Assembly (NCBI GenBank): GCA_009377385.1
Contig: WHUD01000036.1
Span: 1-34,793, forward strand
Source of the DNA: Actinophytocola sp.
GTDB taxonomy: Bacteria > Actinomycetota > Actinomycetes > Mycobacteriales > Pseudonocardiaceae
Length of the DNA: 34,793 bases
Direction: 5' to 3'
Shown here: piece after piece, positions 15,264-22,193 of the stretch
Numbering within the stretch: the first letter of the stretch is position 1
Layout of the letters: every line of letters begins with the position of its first letter
Translations under genes and position numbers: made by a program
The notes under the pieces: model-generated
The model's input: only the letters and a program-made list of their open reading frames with translations
Told to the model about the DNA's origin: nothing
Database searches by the model: none

Positions 15264-16618
15264 CGGCCGACCACGTCCTCGCGCACGGCCTCGGCGGCAG
15301 GGCCGACCTGCCGATGCCGACGTGGCTGGCGCTGTTCGCCGGTGTCCTCGTGGTACTGGTGTCGTTCTTCGCGCTGGCCGCGCTCTGGACGGAGCCGAAG
15401 CTGCGCGGCACGGGGGCAGGCACGCCGCTGCCAGCCGGGCTCGCCCGCGTCGTCGACGCGCGGGCCACCCGCGTGGCGCTGCGGGCCGTCGGCGTGCTGC
15501 TGCTCGCGATGCTGCTGGCGACGGCGTGGTTCGGCACGGACAGCTCGGCCACCAACCCGGCCGCGACCTGGTTCTACGTGTGGTTCTGGGTGGCGCTGGT
15601 GCCGCTGTCGCTCGCGCTCGGCCCGATCTGGCGGCAGCTCAGCCCACTACGCACGCTCGCTGCTGCCCTGCGGGCAGGGTTGCAGGTACTGCCCCCGCTG
15701 CGCGACGGCGGACGCTGGCGGCGTGCGCTGCCGGAGCGGGTCGGCTACTGGCCTGCGACCATCGGCCTGTTGGCGTTCCTGTGGCTGGAGCTGGTCTACG
15801 CCGAGTCGGACTCGCCGCGCGCCATCGCCGTGTTCGTCACCGCCTACGCGCTGGTGCACGTCGTGGCCGGTGCGGTGTTCGGACGTCGGTGGTTCGACCA
15901 CGGCGAGTCGTTCGAGGTCTACTTCGGGCTGATCGCGGCGCTCTCGCCGTTCGGGCGGCGCGGCGACGGCGCGTTGGTGCTGCGCAACCCGCTCGACGGG
16001 CTGCTGACCATCGAGCGCTCGCACGGACTGACCCCGGTGGTGCTTGTCGTGCTCGGCTCGACGGCGTTCGACGGCCTCACCCGGTTGCCGCTGTGGAGCG
16101 ACGTCACCGAGGGGTCGTCTGGGGTCATGCTTGCGCTGCTCGGCACGGCGGGGCTGGCCGCCGCGATCATCGCGATCTCCGGCATCTACACCGGCGGGAT
16201 CTGGCTGACAAGGCCCTACCTGCGTAGGAACGCCGACGGGCAGGCGTTCGAGCCGTACAGCGCGTTCGCGCACGCGCTGGTGCCGATCATGATCGGCTAC
16301 ACCGTGGCGCACTACTTCTCGTTCGCGGTGTTCCAGGGGCAGGCGGGGTTGCTGCTCGCCTCCGACCCCTTCGGCCTCGGCTGGAACCTGTTCGGCATGG
16401 CAAGCGCCACCATCGACTACACCGTCGTCGGCACGACCACGATCGCGTTCGTACAGGTCGCGGGCATCGTCGTCGGGCACATCCTTGGTGTCACGTCGGC
16501 GCATGACAGGGCGATCGGCGTGCTCAGGACGAACTATGTGAAGGTGGGGCAGTACCCGATGCTCGCGGTGATGGTCGCCTACACCGCCACGGGTATCGCC
16601 CTCGTCGCGGGAGTGTGA
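15260..16618 (+). CDS. Polytopic membrane protein of unknown function, coupled to the lipoprotein
   Basis: A 452-residue membrane protein with about ten hydrophobic segments. The N terminus has HVLAHGLGGRADLPMPTWLA, a conserved-looking AHG(L)GGR-DLP entry before the first helix. Other marked parts are the cytoplasmic SPLRTLAAALRAG loop, GRRWFDHGESFEVYFG, and FAHALVPIMIGYTVAHYFSF, where two histidines sit in a helix and could bind a metal or cofactor. I recall related actinobacterial proteins being labelled fenitrothion hydrolase; I would not rely on that as a function. Its GTG start overlaps the lipoprotein stop (GTGA), and a 48-aa membrane peptide follows after 5 bases. The three look like one functional unit at the membrane. 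Confidence 0.75.
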   Translation: MTADHVLAHGLGGRADLPMPTWLALFAGVLVVLVSFFALAALWTEPKLRGTGAGTPLPAGLARVVDARATRVALRAVGVLLLAMLLATAWFGTDSSATNPAATWFYVWFWVALVPLSLALGPIWRQLSPLRTLAAALRAGLQVLPPLRDGGRWRRALPERVGYWPATIGLLAFLWLELVYAESDSPRAIAVFVTAYALVHVVAGAVFGRRWFDHGESFEVYFGLIAALSPFGRRGDGALVLRNPLDGLLTIERSHGLTPVVLVVLGSTAFDGLTRLPLWSDVTEGSSGVMLALLGTAGLAAAIIAISGIYTGGIWLTRPYLRRNADGQAFEPYSAFAHALVPIMIGYTVAHYFSFAVFQGQAGLLLASDPFGLGWNLFGMASATIDYTVVGTTTIAFVQVAGIVVGHILGVTSAHDRAIGVLRTNYVKVGQYPMLAVMVAYTATGIALVAGV

Positions 16619-16623
16619 GGCGC

Positions 16624-16770
16624 ATGCGGCTGGCGGATCGCGTGATCCTGATGCATCAGGGAGGTTGGGACGAGATCGTGCTCGTGCTCGGCCCGCTGAT
16701 CATCATTGGCGTGCTGATCGTCGTCGCGCGCAAGCAGGCACCCGCCGATGACGACGACACCGACAAGTAG
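16624..16770 (+). CDS. Small single-pass membrane protein (48 aa)
   Basis: A 48-codon gene, ATG 16624 to TAG 16768-16770, immediately after the polytopic membrane protein. The peptide has a short N-terminal tail (MRLADRVILMHQGGWDEI), one hydrophobic helix (VLVLGPLIIIGVLIVVA), and a charged tail ending DDDDTDK. The QGGWDEI motif before the helix is distinctive. A GAGG sits just upstream of the start. The stop is three bases from the end of the convergent TetR gene. It is too well formed and too well placed in the operon to be chance, but its function is unknown. It may be a small subunit of the membrane protein. Confidence 0.68.
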   Translation: MRLADRVILMHQGGWDEIVLVLGPLIIIGVLIVVARKQAPADDDDTDK

Positions 16771-16773
16771 TCG

Positions 16774-17421
16774 TCACTGCTGCAGCGGGAACCCCGCGCC
16801 GATGCCGCGCCACGCCAGCGTCGCGATCAGCGAGACGGCGTCGTCTCGGCTGATCGTGTTGTGGTTGTCCAGCCAGTACCGCGCGCTGACCTGGCTGAGC
16901 CCGACGAGGCCGGACGCGAGCAGCCGCGCCTTGTCCTCGCTGAGACCGGCGTCCGATGTGATGGTCTTCGTGATGGCGTCGACCGGCGCCTTGGTCGCCT
17001 TGTCGACGGCGGCCTGCACCGCTGGCTCGCCGCGGAGGTCGGACTCGAACACCATCCGGTACGCGCCGGTCTCGCTGTTGACGAAGTCGTAGAAGGCACC
17101 GACGGCGTTCTTCACCCGCTGCTTGTTGTCCGTCGTCGATTCGAGGGCTTCCTTGACCGCGTCGATCAGCTCGTCGACGTGGACGTCGAGCAGTGCGCTG
17201 TAAAGGTCGAGCTTGCCGGGAAAGTGCTGGTAGAGCACGGGTTTGGAGACGCCGGCGCGCTCGGCGATCTCGTCCATCGCCGTGGCGTGGTAGCCGTTGG
17301 CGGCGAAGACGTCCTGCGCGACGGCGAGCAGCTGCTCGCGCCGCTTGCGCTTGGGCAGCCGGACGCCCCGACCTAGCTGCCTGAGCCTGCTCGCGGCTGG
17401 CAGCCTCGCCGCTTCGGTCAT
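16774..17421 (-). CDS. TetR family transcriptional regulator (Rv3208-like)
   Basis: A 215-residue TetR regulator. After a basic N-terminal arm (RGVRLPKRKRREQLLAVA), the helix-turn-helix is clear: DVFAANGYHATAMDEIAERA then GVSKPVLYQHFPGKLDLY (about residues 37-74). The ligand domain contains TTDNKQRVKNAVGAFYDFV and GLVGLSQVSARYWLDN, which match my memory of M. tuberculosis Rv3208. Position agrees: it is divergent from the DUF3152-moeZ side of the conserved block. ATG 17421 follows AGGAGGAAAC, a strong ribosome site. The divergent region to the next gene holds two inverted repeats that could be its operators. The ligand and regulon are not known. Confidence 0.9.
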   Translation of the reverse strand: MTEAARLPAASRLRQLGRGVRLPKRKRREQLLAVAQDVFAANGYHATAMDEIAERAGVSKPVLYQHFPGKLDLYSALLDVHVDELIDAVKEALESTTDNKQRVKNAVGAFYDFVNSETGAYRMVFESDLRGEPAVQAAVDKATKAPVDAITKTITSDAGLSEDKARLLASGLVGLSQVSARYWLDNHNTISRDDAVSLIATLAWRGIGAGFPLQQ

Positions 17422-17467
17422 GTTTCCTCCTGTGTGGCGTAGTCGGCCCCCGTCAAGGCCGATCGCG

Positions 17468-17488
17468 GACCGCGTAATGTGCGCGGTC
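17468..17488. promoter_or_regulatory. Inverted repeat in the divergent TetR/hydrolase region
   Basis: GACCGCG (17468-17474) and CGCGGTC (17482-17488) are exact reverse complements with a 7-base A/T-richer spacer (TAATGTG). It lies about 46 bases before the TetR start. The shape and spacing match a TetR-type operator. Confidence 0.45.
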
Positions 17489-17509
17489 GCGTGTGGTTGA
17501 GACTACCCG

Positions 17510-17522
17510 CCGGTAATACCGG
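17510..17522. promoter_or_regulatory. 13-bp palindrome in the divergent TetR/hydrolase region
   Basis: CCGGTA-A-TACCGG is a perfect dyad around one central base. It lies 22 bases after the GACCGCG repeat and 40-57 bases before the candidate hydrolase starts. It may be a second operator or the core of the hydrolase promoter. Confidence 0.42.
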
Positions 17523-17561
17523 GTTGGCAAGCCTCGGCCGGCATGGGCATCGCGGCGCTCG

Positions 17562-18578
17562 GTGGGTCATGCTGGATACGTGACGTCAGCAAGCTCTCGC
17601 TCAACCGAGCCAAGCGGAGACAACTTCGGCACGTTCAGCGTCGAGTTGCCGCCGCTCGACCGCACACTACCGCCGTGGCCGGGCGGCTATGAAGAGGCAG
17701 GCGGGGTTGGGTTGCACATCCGCCGCACCGAGCCAGGGTTGTCGCCGGACGGCGCGGACACCGCGGTCTACGTCCACGGCCTCGGCGGATCGTCAACGAA
17801 CTGGACCGATCTCGGCGCGCTGCTCGCGCCGTGGGGCAGCGGTATCGCCGTCGACCTGCCCGGATTCGGCTTCTCAGAGCCAGAACCTGGCTTCGATTTC
17901 ACGCTCGCCGCGCACGCCGACCAGGTCGCCCGGTTCATCGCAGGCCTTGGCAACGGGCCGGTGCACCTGCTCGGCAACTCGATGGGCGGCGCGGTCGCGG
18001 CGCTGCTGGCGGGCAGCAGGCAGGAGCTGGTCAAGACGTTGACGCTGATCTCGCCTGCGGTGCCCGACCTGCGGCCGCTGCCGTCGCGGCTGTCCGATCC
18101 CAGGATGGCGCTGGCGTACCTTCCGGTCGTCGGGCGCACCGTGCGCAGGCAGCTCGCCGCGATGACGTCGAGGGAACGCGCCGAGCGGGTGATCGAGCTG
18201 TGCTTCGCCGACCCGTCGTCGTTCCCCGAGTCGCGGCTGGCGGAGCTCGCCGACGAACACGGCGCGCGGCTGCACCTGCCGTGGGCGTTGACCGCGCTCA
18301 ACCGCACCACCACGGACATCATCCGGGTCTGGCTGGCGCGCGGGCCGCGCTCGATCTGGACGGCGTTGCGCGCGGTGACCGCGCCATCGCTCGTGGTGTG
18401 GGGTGACAGGGACAAGGTGATCTCGGCCCGCAAGGCGAAGCGCACCGCGCGGATGTTGCGCAACGGCACATTGCTGATGCTGCCGGAGGTCGGCCATGTC
18501 GCTCAGATGGAGCAACCGACGGCCGTTGCGGAGGCAGTTCTGGGCCTGTGGCAGTCGGTGGGTACCGCCGATTCGTGA
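17562..18578 (+). CDS. Alpha/beta hydrolase
   Basis: A 338-residue alpha/beta-hydrolase-fold protein. VYVHGLGGSSTNW is the oxyanion-hole strand, LLGNSMGGAVAALL the nucleophile elbow (GNSMGG, as in haloalkane-dehalogenase-like and C-C hydrolase branches), VVWGDRDKVIS holds the acid, and LPEVGHVAQMEQP the histidine. The triad is complete. VDLPGFGFSEPEPGFDF is the typical motif before the elbow. The substrate is unknown. GTG 17562 is listed as the start; GTG 17580 (VTSASSRST) is equally likely because neither has a clear ribosome site. The gene is divergent from the Rv3208-like TetR and precedes the DUF3152 peptidase on the same strand. Confidence 0.87.
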   Translation: MGHAGYVTSASSRSTEPSGDNFGTFSVELPPLDRTLPPWPGGYEEAGGVGLHIRRTEPGLSPDGADTAVYVHGLGGSSTNWTDLGALLAPWGSGIAVDLPGFGFSEPEPGFDFTLAAHADQVARFIAGLGNGPVHLLGNSMGGAVAALLAGSRQELVKTLTLISPAVPDLRPLPSRLSDPRMALAYLPVVGRTVRRQLAAMTSRERAERVIELCFADPSSFPESRLAELADEHGARLHLPWALTALNRTTTDIIRVWLARGPRSIWTALRAVTAPSLVVWGDRDKVISARKAKRTARMLRNGTLLMLPEVGHVAQMEQPTAVAEAVLGLWQSVGTADS

Positions 18579-18620
18579 TCGTTCTGCTCCACCCGAGTGA
18601 GAGCTTTCTCCCGTTTGGCT

Positions 18621-18662
18621 CAGCCTGTCAGTGACCGTATCGAGATCGGGTATGGCAGGCTG
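18621..18662 (+). terminator. Long hairpin between hydrolase and DUF3152 genes
   Basis: CAGCCTGTCA (18621-18630) pairs with TGGCAGGCTG (18653-18662) over ten positions with one wobble, and the loop has a smaller inner pairing (ACC with GGT). It lies 43 bases after the hydrolase stop and only five before the GTG start of the next gene. It may end transcription or sit in the leader of the DUF3152 message. Confidence 0.42.
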
Positions 18663-18667
18663 GTTGC

Positions 18668-19771
18668 GTGGACCGGCGGACAGAGCGAGCGCGACGCGAG
18701 CGAGTGCGTCAGCCTGCCCGTGTCGCGGCTGGTCCAGCTGAGGACGACCGGGCAGGGCGGGTCCCGCCGATGGAACGTCCGTTGCCGCCTCCCGATGTGC
18801 CGGCGTATCCCCGGCGCAGTGCGGAGCCGTTGCGGGCGTCATGGCGTCCGGAGACCGGGGAGCAGCCAGCCGTGCCACCGGCACCGAAGGCCAAGTCGTT
18901 GCCGCGCAGGCTCATCGGCACCTACGGCTGGCGAATCTACGCCTTACCGGTGCTGCTCGTGCTGACGGTGATCGTCGTGTTCGATCTCACCGGCGGCCGC
19001 CCCACCGACGAGGGAGTCAGGGCTGGCGCGACCGTCCCGCATGGCCCAGACGGCAGCGCGATGCAGAGTCCAGTCGTGACCGAGAACCCGGTCGAGCCGA
19101 TCAACCTCGACATCCCGACCGCGCAGTTGCCCAAGGGGGGCGCGTACACCGAGAAGGGCAAGGGCAGCTGGCACGTCGTCCCAGGCAAGAGCAAGCGGGT
19201 GGGCTCTGGCGGCACCCTGTACCAGTACGCCATCGAGGTCGAGGACGGCATCGACCCCTCGAGCTACGGTGGCGACCAGGCGTTCGCGGAGACCGTCGAG
19301 GCGACGCTCTCCGACCCGCGGAGCTGGACGTTCGACGGCTCGGTGTCCTTCCAGCGGATCAACGACCCCGAGGCATCTGACTTCAACATCAGCCTCACGA
19401 CGCCCGCGACGGACCACCGGCCCGACGTCTGCGGCTTCACCATCAAGTACGAGGCGTCCTGCTGGCGCAGTGACATGGGGAAGGTTGTCATCAACCTGGC
19501 GCGTTGGGTGCGCGGTGCGAAGGCGTTCAACGCCGACCTTGGGCTGTACCGGCAGTACGCGATCAGCCACGAGGTCGGCCACGCGCTCGGCAACGGTCAC
19601 GTCGGCTGCAACAAGGACGGCGCGCTGGCGCCGGTGATGATGCAGCAGTCGTTCGGCGTGGCCAACGACTACGTCGCCGAGCTCAACCGCGCGAACCCGA
19701 CCGAGTACGAGGCGGTGCCCCGCGACGGCAAGGTGTGCCGGCCCAACGCCTGGCCGAACCCGCAGGGTTAG
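18668..19771 (+). CDS. DUF3152 membrane-anchored zinc metallopeptidase-like protein (Rv3207c-like)
   Basis: A 367-residue protein with a proline- and arginine-rich cytoplasmic tail, one membrane helix at about residues 90-106 (IYALPVLLVLTVIVVFD) and an outer domain. That domain holds a full metzincin-type zinc site HEVGHALGNGH (H301, E302, H305, H311) followed by a Met-turn-like APVMMQQS. So it should be an active zinc peptidase outside the membrane, although the family is formally DUF3152 and its substrate is unknown. Four cysteines (C255, C265, C314, and one near the C terminus, VCRPNAWP) could form disulfides. It is the counterpart of Rv3207c by position beside moeZ. GTG 18668 is the start. 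Confidence 0.88.
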   Translation: MDRRTERARRERVRQPARVAAGPAEDDRAGRVPPMERPLPPPDVPAYPRRSAEPLRASWRPETGEQPAVPPAPKAKSLPRRLIGTYGWRIYALPVLLVLTVIVVFDLTGGRPTDEGVRAGATVPHGPDGSAMQSPVVTENPVEPINLDIPTAQLPKGGAYTEKGKGSWHVVPGKSKRVGSGGTLYQYAIEVEDGIDPSSYGGDQAFAETVEATLSDPRSWTFDGSVSFQRINDPEASDFNISLTTPATDHRPDVCGFTIKYEASCWRSDMGKVVINLARWVRGAKAFNADLGLYRQYAISHEVGHALGNGHVGCNKDGALAPVMMQQSFGVANDYVAELNRANPTEYEAVPRDGKVCRPNAWPNPQG

Positions 19772-19780
19772 GCGTCCAGG

Positions 19781-19808
19781 ATGTGGACATGACCACCATG
19801 ATGTGGAC
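19781..19808. repeat. Paired direct repeat upstream of moeZ
   Basis: ATGTGGAC occurs at 19781-19788 and again at 19801-19808, exactly 20 bases apart, about two helix turns. GTGG and CCAC between them also allow small hairpins. The repeats could be same-face regulator sites for moeZ or only a weak terminator for the DUF3152 gene. Confidence 0.35.
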
Positions 19809-19916
19809 TACGCGGCGCTGACGTAGAACGATGGAAGAGACCGAGCCGCACCTGCGTTGACACAGTCGTGACGTGGTTTGAGCGTCGCTCACGGTGCGTA
19901 GATGGAGGAACGCCAC

Positions 19917-21107
19917 ATGTCAGACACACGAGGCGGGGCACTGCCGCCGCTCGTCGAGCCCGCCGACGAACTCACCAAGGATGAGGTCGCTCGGTACAGC
20001 AGGCACTTGATCATCCCTGACGTCGGGGTTGATGGGCAGAAGCGGCTGAAGAACGCCAAGGTCCTCGTGATCGGCGCGGGCGGCCTCGGCAGCCCCGCGC
20101 TGCTCTACCTCGCCGCAGCGGGCGTCGGCACCCTCGGCACCATCGACTTCGACGTCGTCGACGAGTCCAACCTGCAGCGCCAGATCATCCACGGCCAGTC
20201 CGACATCGGGAAGCCGAAGGCGCAGTCGGCCAAGGAGTCGGTCGCCGAGGTCAACCCATTCGTCAACGTCGTCGTGCACCAGGAACAGCTCAGCAACGAC
20301 AACGCGCTGGACATCTTCCGTGACTACGACCTGATCCTGGACGGCACGGACAACTTCGCGACCCGCTACCTGGTCAACGACGCCGCGGTGATCCTCGGCA
20401 AGCCGTACGTGTGGGGCTCGATCTTCCGGTTCGAGGGCCAGGTCAGCGTGTTCTGGGAGGACGCGCCTGATGGCCGTGGCCTGAACTACCGCGACCTCTA
20501 CCCCGAGCCGCCGCCGCCCGGCATGGTGCCGTCGTGCGCAGAGGGTGGCGTGCTCGGCGTGCTCTGCGCGTCGATCGGCTCGATCATGGTCAACGAAGCG
20601 ATCAAGCTCATCACCGGTATCGGTGAGCCGCTGCTGGGGCGTCTGATCAGCTACGACGCGCTCGAGATGCGGTACCGCGAGGTCAAGATCCGCAAGGACC
20701 CGGAGACGCCGAAGATCACCGAGCTGATCGACTACGAGTCGTTCTGCGGCGTTGTCAGCGACGAGGCGTCCGCCGCCGCTGCCGACTCGACCATCACCCC
20801 GGACGAGCTCAAGGCCATGTTCGACGCCGGCAAGGACTTCCAGCTCATCGACGTCCGCGAGCCGCACGAGTACGAGATCGTCAAGATCGAGGGCGCGAAG
20901 CTGATCCCGAAGGACCGCATCCTCTCGGGCGAGGCGCTGTCCGAGCTGCCGCAGGACAAGCCGATCGTGCTGCACTGCAAGTCAGGCGCGCGTTCGGCGG
21001 AGGCGCTCGCTGCGCTGCACCAGGCCGGGTTCTCCGACGCCACCCACCTCGGCGGCGGCGTCCTCGCCTGGGCCCAGCGAGTGGACCCTAGCCTGCCTAC
21101 GTACTGA
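19917..21107 (+). CDS. moeZ: Adenylyltransferase/sulfurtransferase MoeZ
   Basis: A 396-residue two-domain enzyme. An E1-like adenylation domain comes first (ATP loop VIGAGGLGSP, GAGGLG at 53-58; LDGTDNFATRYLVND; catalytic cysteine in PSCAEGG, C207). A C-terminal rhodanese domain follows, with the active-site loop HCKSGARS (C354). It activates the C terminus of small sulfur-carrier proteins (MoaD-, ThiS-, CysO-like) and loads sulfur for molybdopterin, thiamine or cysteine synthesis. I do not see the paired CxxC zinc motifs of E. coli MoeB. Molybdenum cofactor is needed by the nitrate reductase encoded 1 kb downstream, although moeZ is a general housekeeping gene. ATG 19917 is chosen because GGAGG lies eight bases before it; ATG 19902 would include that site. 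Confidence 0.95.
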   Translation: MSDTRGGALPPLVEPADELTKDEVARYSRHLIIPDVGVDGQKRLKNAKVLVIGAGGLGSPALLYLAAAGVGTLGTIDFDVVDESNLQRQIIHGQSDIGKPKAQSAKESVAEVNPFVNVVVHQEQLSNDNALDIFRDYDLILDGTDNFATRYLVNDAAVILGKPYVWGSIFRFEGQVSVFWEDAPDGRGLNYRDLYPEPPPPGMVPSCAEGGVLGVLCASIGSIMVNEAIKLITGIGEPLLGRLISYDALEMRYREVKIRKDPETPKITELIDYESFCGVVSDEASAAAADSTITPDELKAMFDAGKDFQLIDVREPHEYEIVKIEGAKLIPKDRILSGEALSELPQDKPIVLHCKSGARSAEALAALHQAGFSDATHLGGGVLAWAQRVDPSLPTY

Positions 21108-21121
21108 GGCCGCTACCGCGC

Positions 21122-21147
21122 GCCGGGGGCTCCTGATAGTCCCCGGC
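21122..21147 (+). terminator. Hairpin after moeZ
   Basis: GCCGGGGGCT (21122-21131) pairs with AGTCCCCGGC (21138-21147) over ten positions with one G-T wobble, around the loop CCTGAT. It lies 14 bases after the moeZ stop. Confidence 0.65.
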
Positions 21148-21231
21148 ACCGGCACGCGGCAGTGGAAAACCGTGCGCGACCTGCCGAGCCCACCCGTTCC
21201 GGTGTCACCGTTTCGGCGGTAATCTCCCCGT

Positions 21232-22038
21232 GTGTCCACTACCGTGGCGCCTCCGCCCGACCGGGTGCGAGCGGCATTCGGTGCCGCGGCAGGCGAACTG
21301 GAGCCGTACGGCGGGGTCGGCTGGCGTGCTGGCCGGATCGTGCTGCTCCCGGTCGCCGACTCCGAGCAAGCGCTATGGGCGGCCAAGTGGCTGAACGGCG
21401 TCGACGTGCCAGACCTGCGGATCGCGCGCCCCGCGCGGGCGACGGACGGGCGGCAGGTCGTCGGCGGCTGGATGGCGCTGCGCGTCCTCGACGGCGAGCC
21501 GCTCGACGACGATGAGTCCAGAGTGGACGATATCGTCCAGATCTCGGTCAAGCTGCACCAGGCGCTGGAGCGGGTGCCGCGCCCAGGCTTCATCGCGAAG
21601 CGCGCCGACGTGCTTACCCGCGCCGACCGGATGGCATGGGGCGAGGAAGAGGCCACGCTCGACAATTCGAGTTGCGGCCGGTGGTACGACCTGCTGTCCG
21701 GCGCGACCAAGCCGGTCACGCTGCGAGACCAGGTGGTGCACGGGAATCTTTACCGCAGCGTCCGGTTCTACGCCGACGCGCAGCCCGCCATAGTGGACTT
21801 CCGTCCGTACTTCCGCCCGCCGGAGTGGGCCACCGCGCTGGTCGTGGTGGACGCCGTCGCCGACGGCGCCGCAGGTATCGACGCCATGGCGCGGTGGGAG
21901 CACATTCCCGCATGGCGACAGATGCTGCTGCGTGCGGCGCTGTTCCGGCTCGCCGCCGGCGCCCTCGCCCCAGACGTCGACACCGACGCGCGCGATCGGC
22001 TGCGGCACGCGGCGAGCACGGTGAGCCGCTTCGTGTGA
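21232..22038 (+). CDS. TIGR02569 family actinobacterial protein (Rv3205c-like)
   Basis: A 268-residue protein of an actinobacteria-only family (TIGR02569), by sequence pattern and by position after moeZ, where M. tuberculosis has Rv3205c. It has a degenerate aminoglycoside-phosphotransferase/kinase look: PDRVRAAFGA at the N terminus, an alternating beta sheet, then VVHGNLYRSVRFYADAQPAI followed by VDFRPYFRPPEW, which resembles the HGDLHPGN and IDW loops of such kinases. The usual catalytic aspartate in the first loop is N here, so kinase activity is doubtful. The start is GTG 21232. The role is unknown. Confidence 0.85.
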   Translation: MSTTVAPPPDRVRAAFGAAAGELEPYGGVGWRAGRIVLLPVADSEQALWAAKWLNGVDVPDLRIARPARATDGRQVVGGWMALRVLDGEPLDDDESRVDDIVQISVKLHQALERVPRPGFIAKRADVLTRADRMAWGEEEATLDNSSCGRWYDLLSGATKPVTLRDQVVHGNLYRSVRFYADAQPAIVDFRPYFRPPEWATALVVVDAVADGAAGIDAMARWEHIPAWRQMLLRAALFRLAAGALAPDVDTDARDRLRHAASTVSRFV

Positions 22039-22065
22039 CGTAAGCTGCCTCACCCGCCCGGCCCT

Positions 22066-22077
22066 GCGGCATGCCGC
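22066..22077. promoter_or_regulatory. 12-bp perfect palindrome upstream of the nitrate reductase genes
   Basis: GCGGCATGCCGC is its own reverse complement. It lies 28 bases after the previous stop and about 117 before the nasC start. It could be a small terminator stem or an operator. Confidence 0.35.
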
Positions 22078-22111
22078 TCACCTGGGCATCCGTGCGGCGT
22101 GTGCGGACAAT

Positions 22112-22127
22112 GTCAAACGCCTGAAAC
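22112..22127 (+). promoter_or_regulatory. GlnR-type box upstream of nasC
   Basis: GTCAA, six bases, GAAAC fits the actinobacterial GlnR half-site pair gTnAc-n6-GaAAc at all but one key base. It lies 67 bases before the nasC start. GlnR activates nitrate assimilation genes under nitrogen limitation in Streptomyces, Mycobacterium and Amycolatopsis. The box also sits inside an inverted repeat, CAATGT (22108-22113) and ACATTG (22126-22131). Confidence 0.6.
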
Positions 22128-22193
22128 ATTGCCGCATCTGCCGGTAACAACGCCTTCCTACCGTCGGTTGACGGCGAACGGAGGTGGAGACGG

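Noticed and set aside
19857..19862. TTGACA as a -35 box for moeZ
   Set aside because: No acceptable -10 sequence at 16-19 bases downstream.
22066..22077. GCGGCATGCCGC palindrome as a major regulatory site
   Set aside because: It has no spacer, is short, and GC palindromes are common in such DNA. Kept only as a low-confidence feature.
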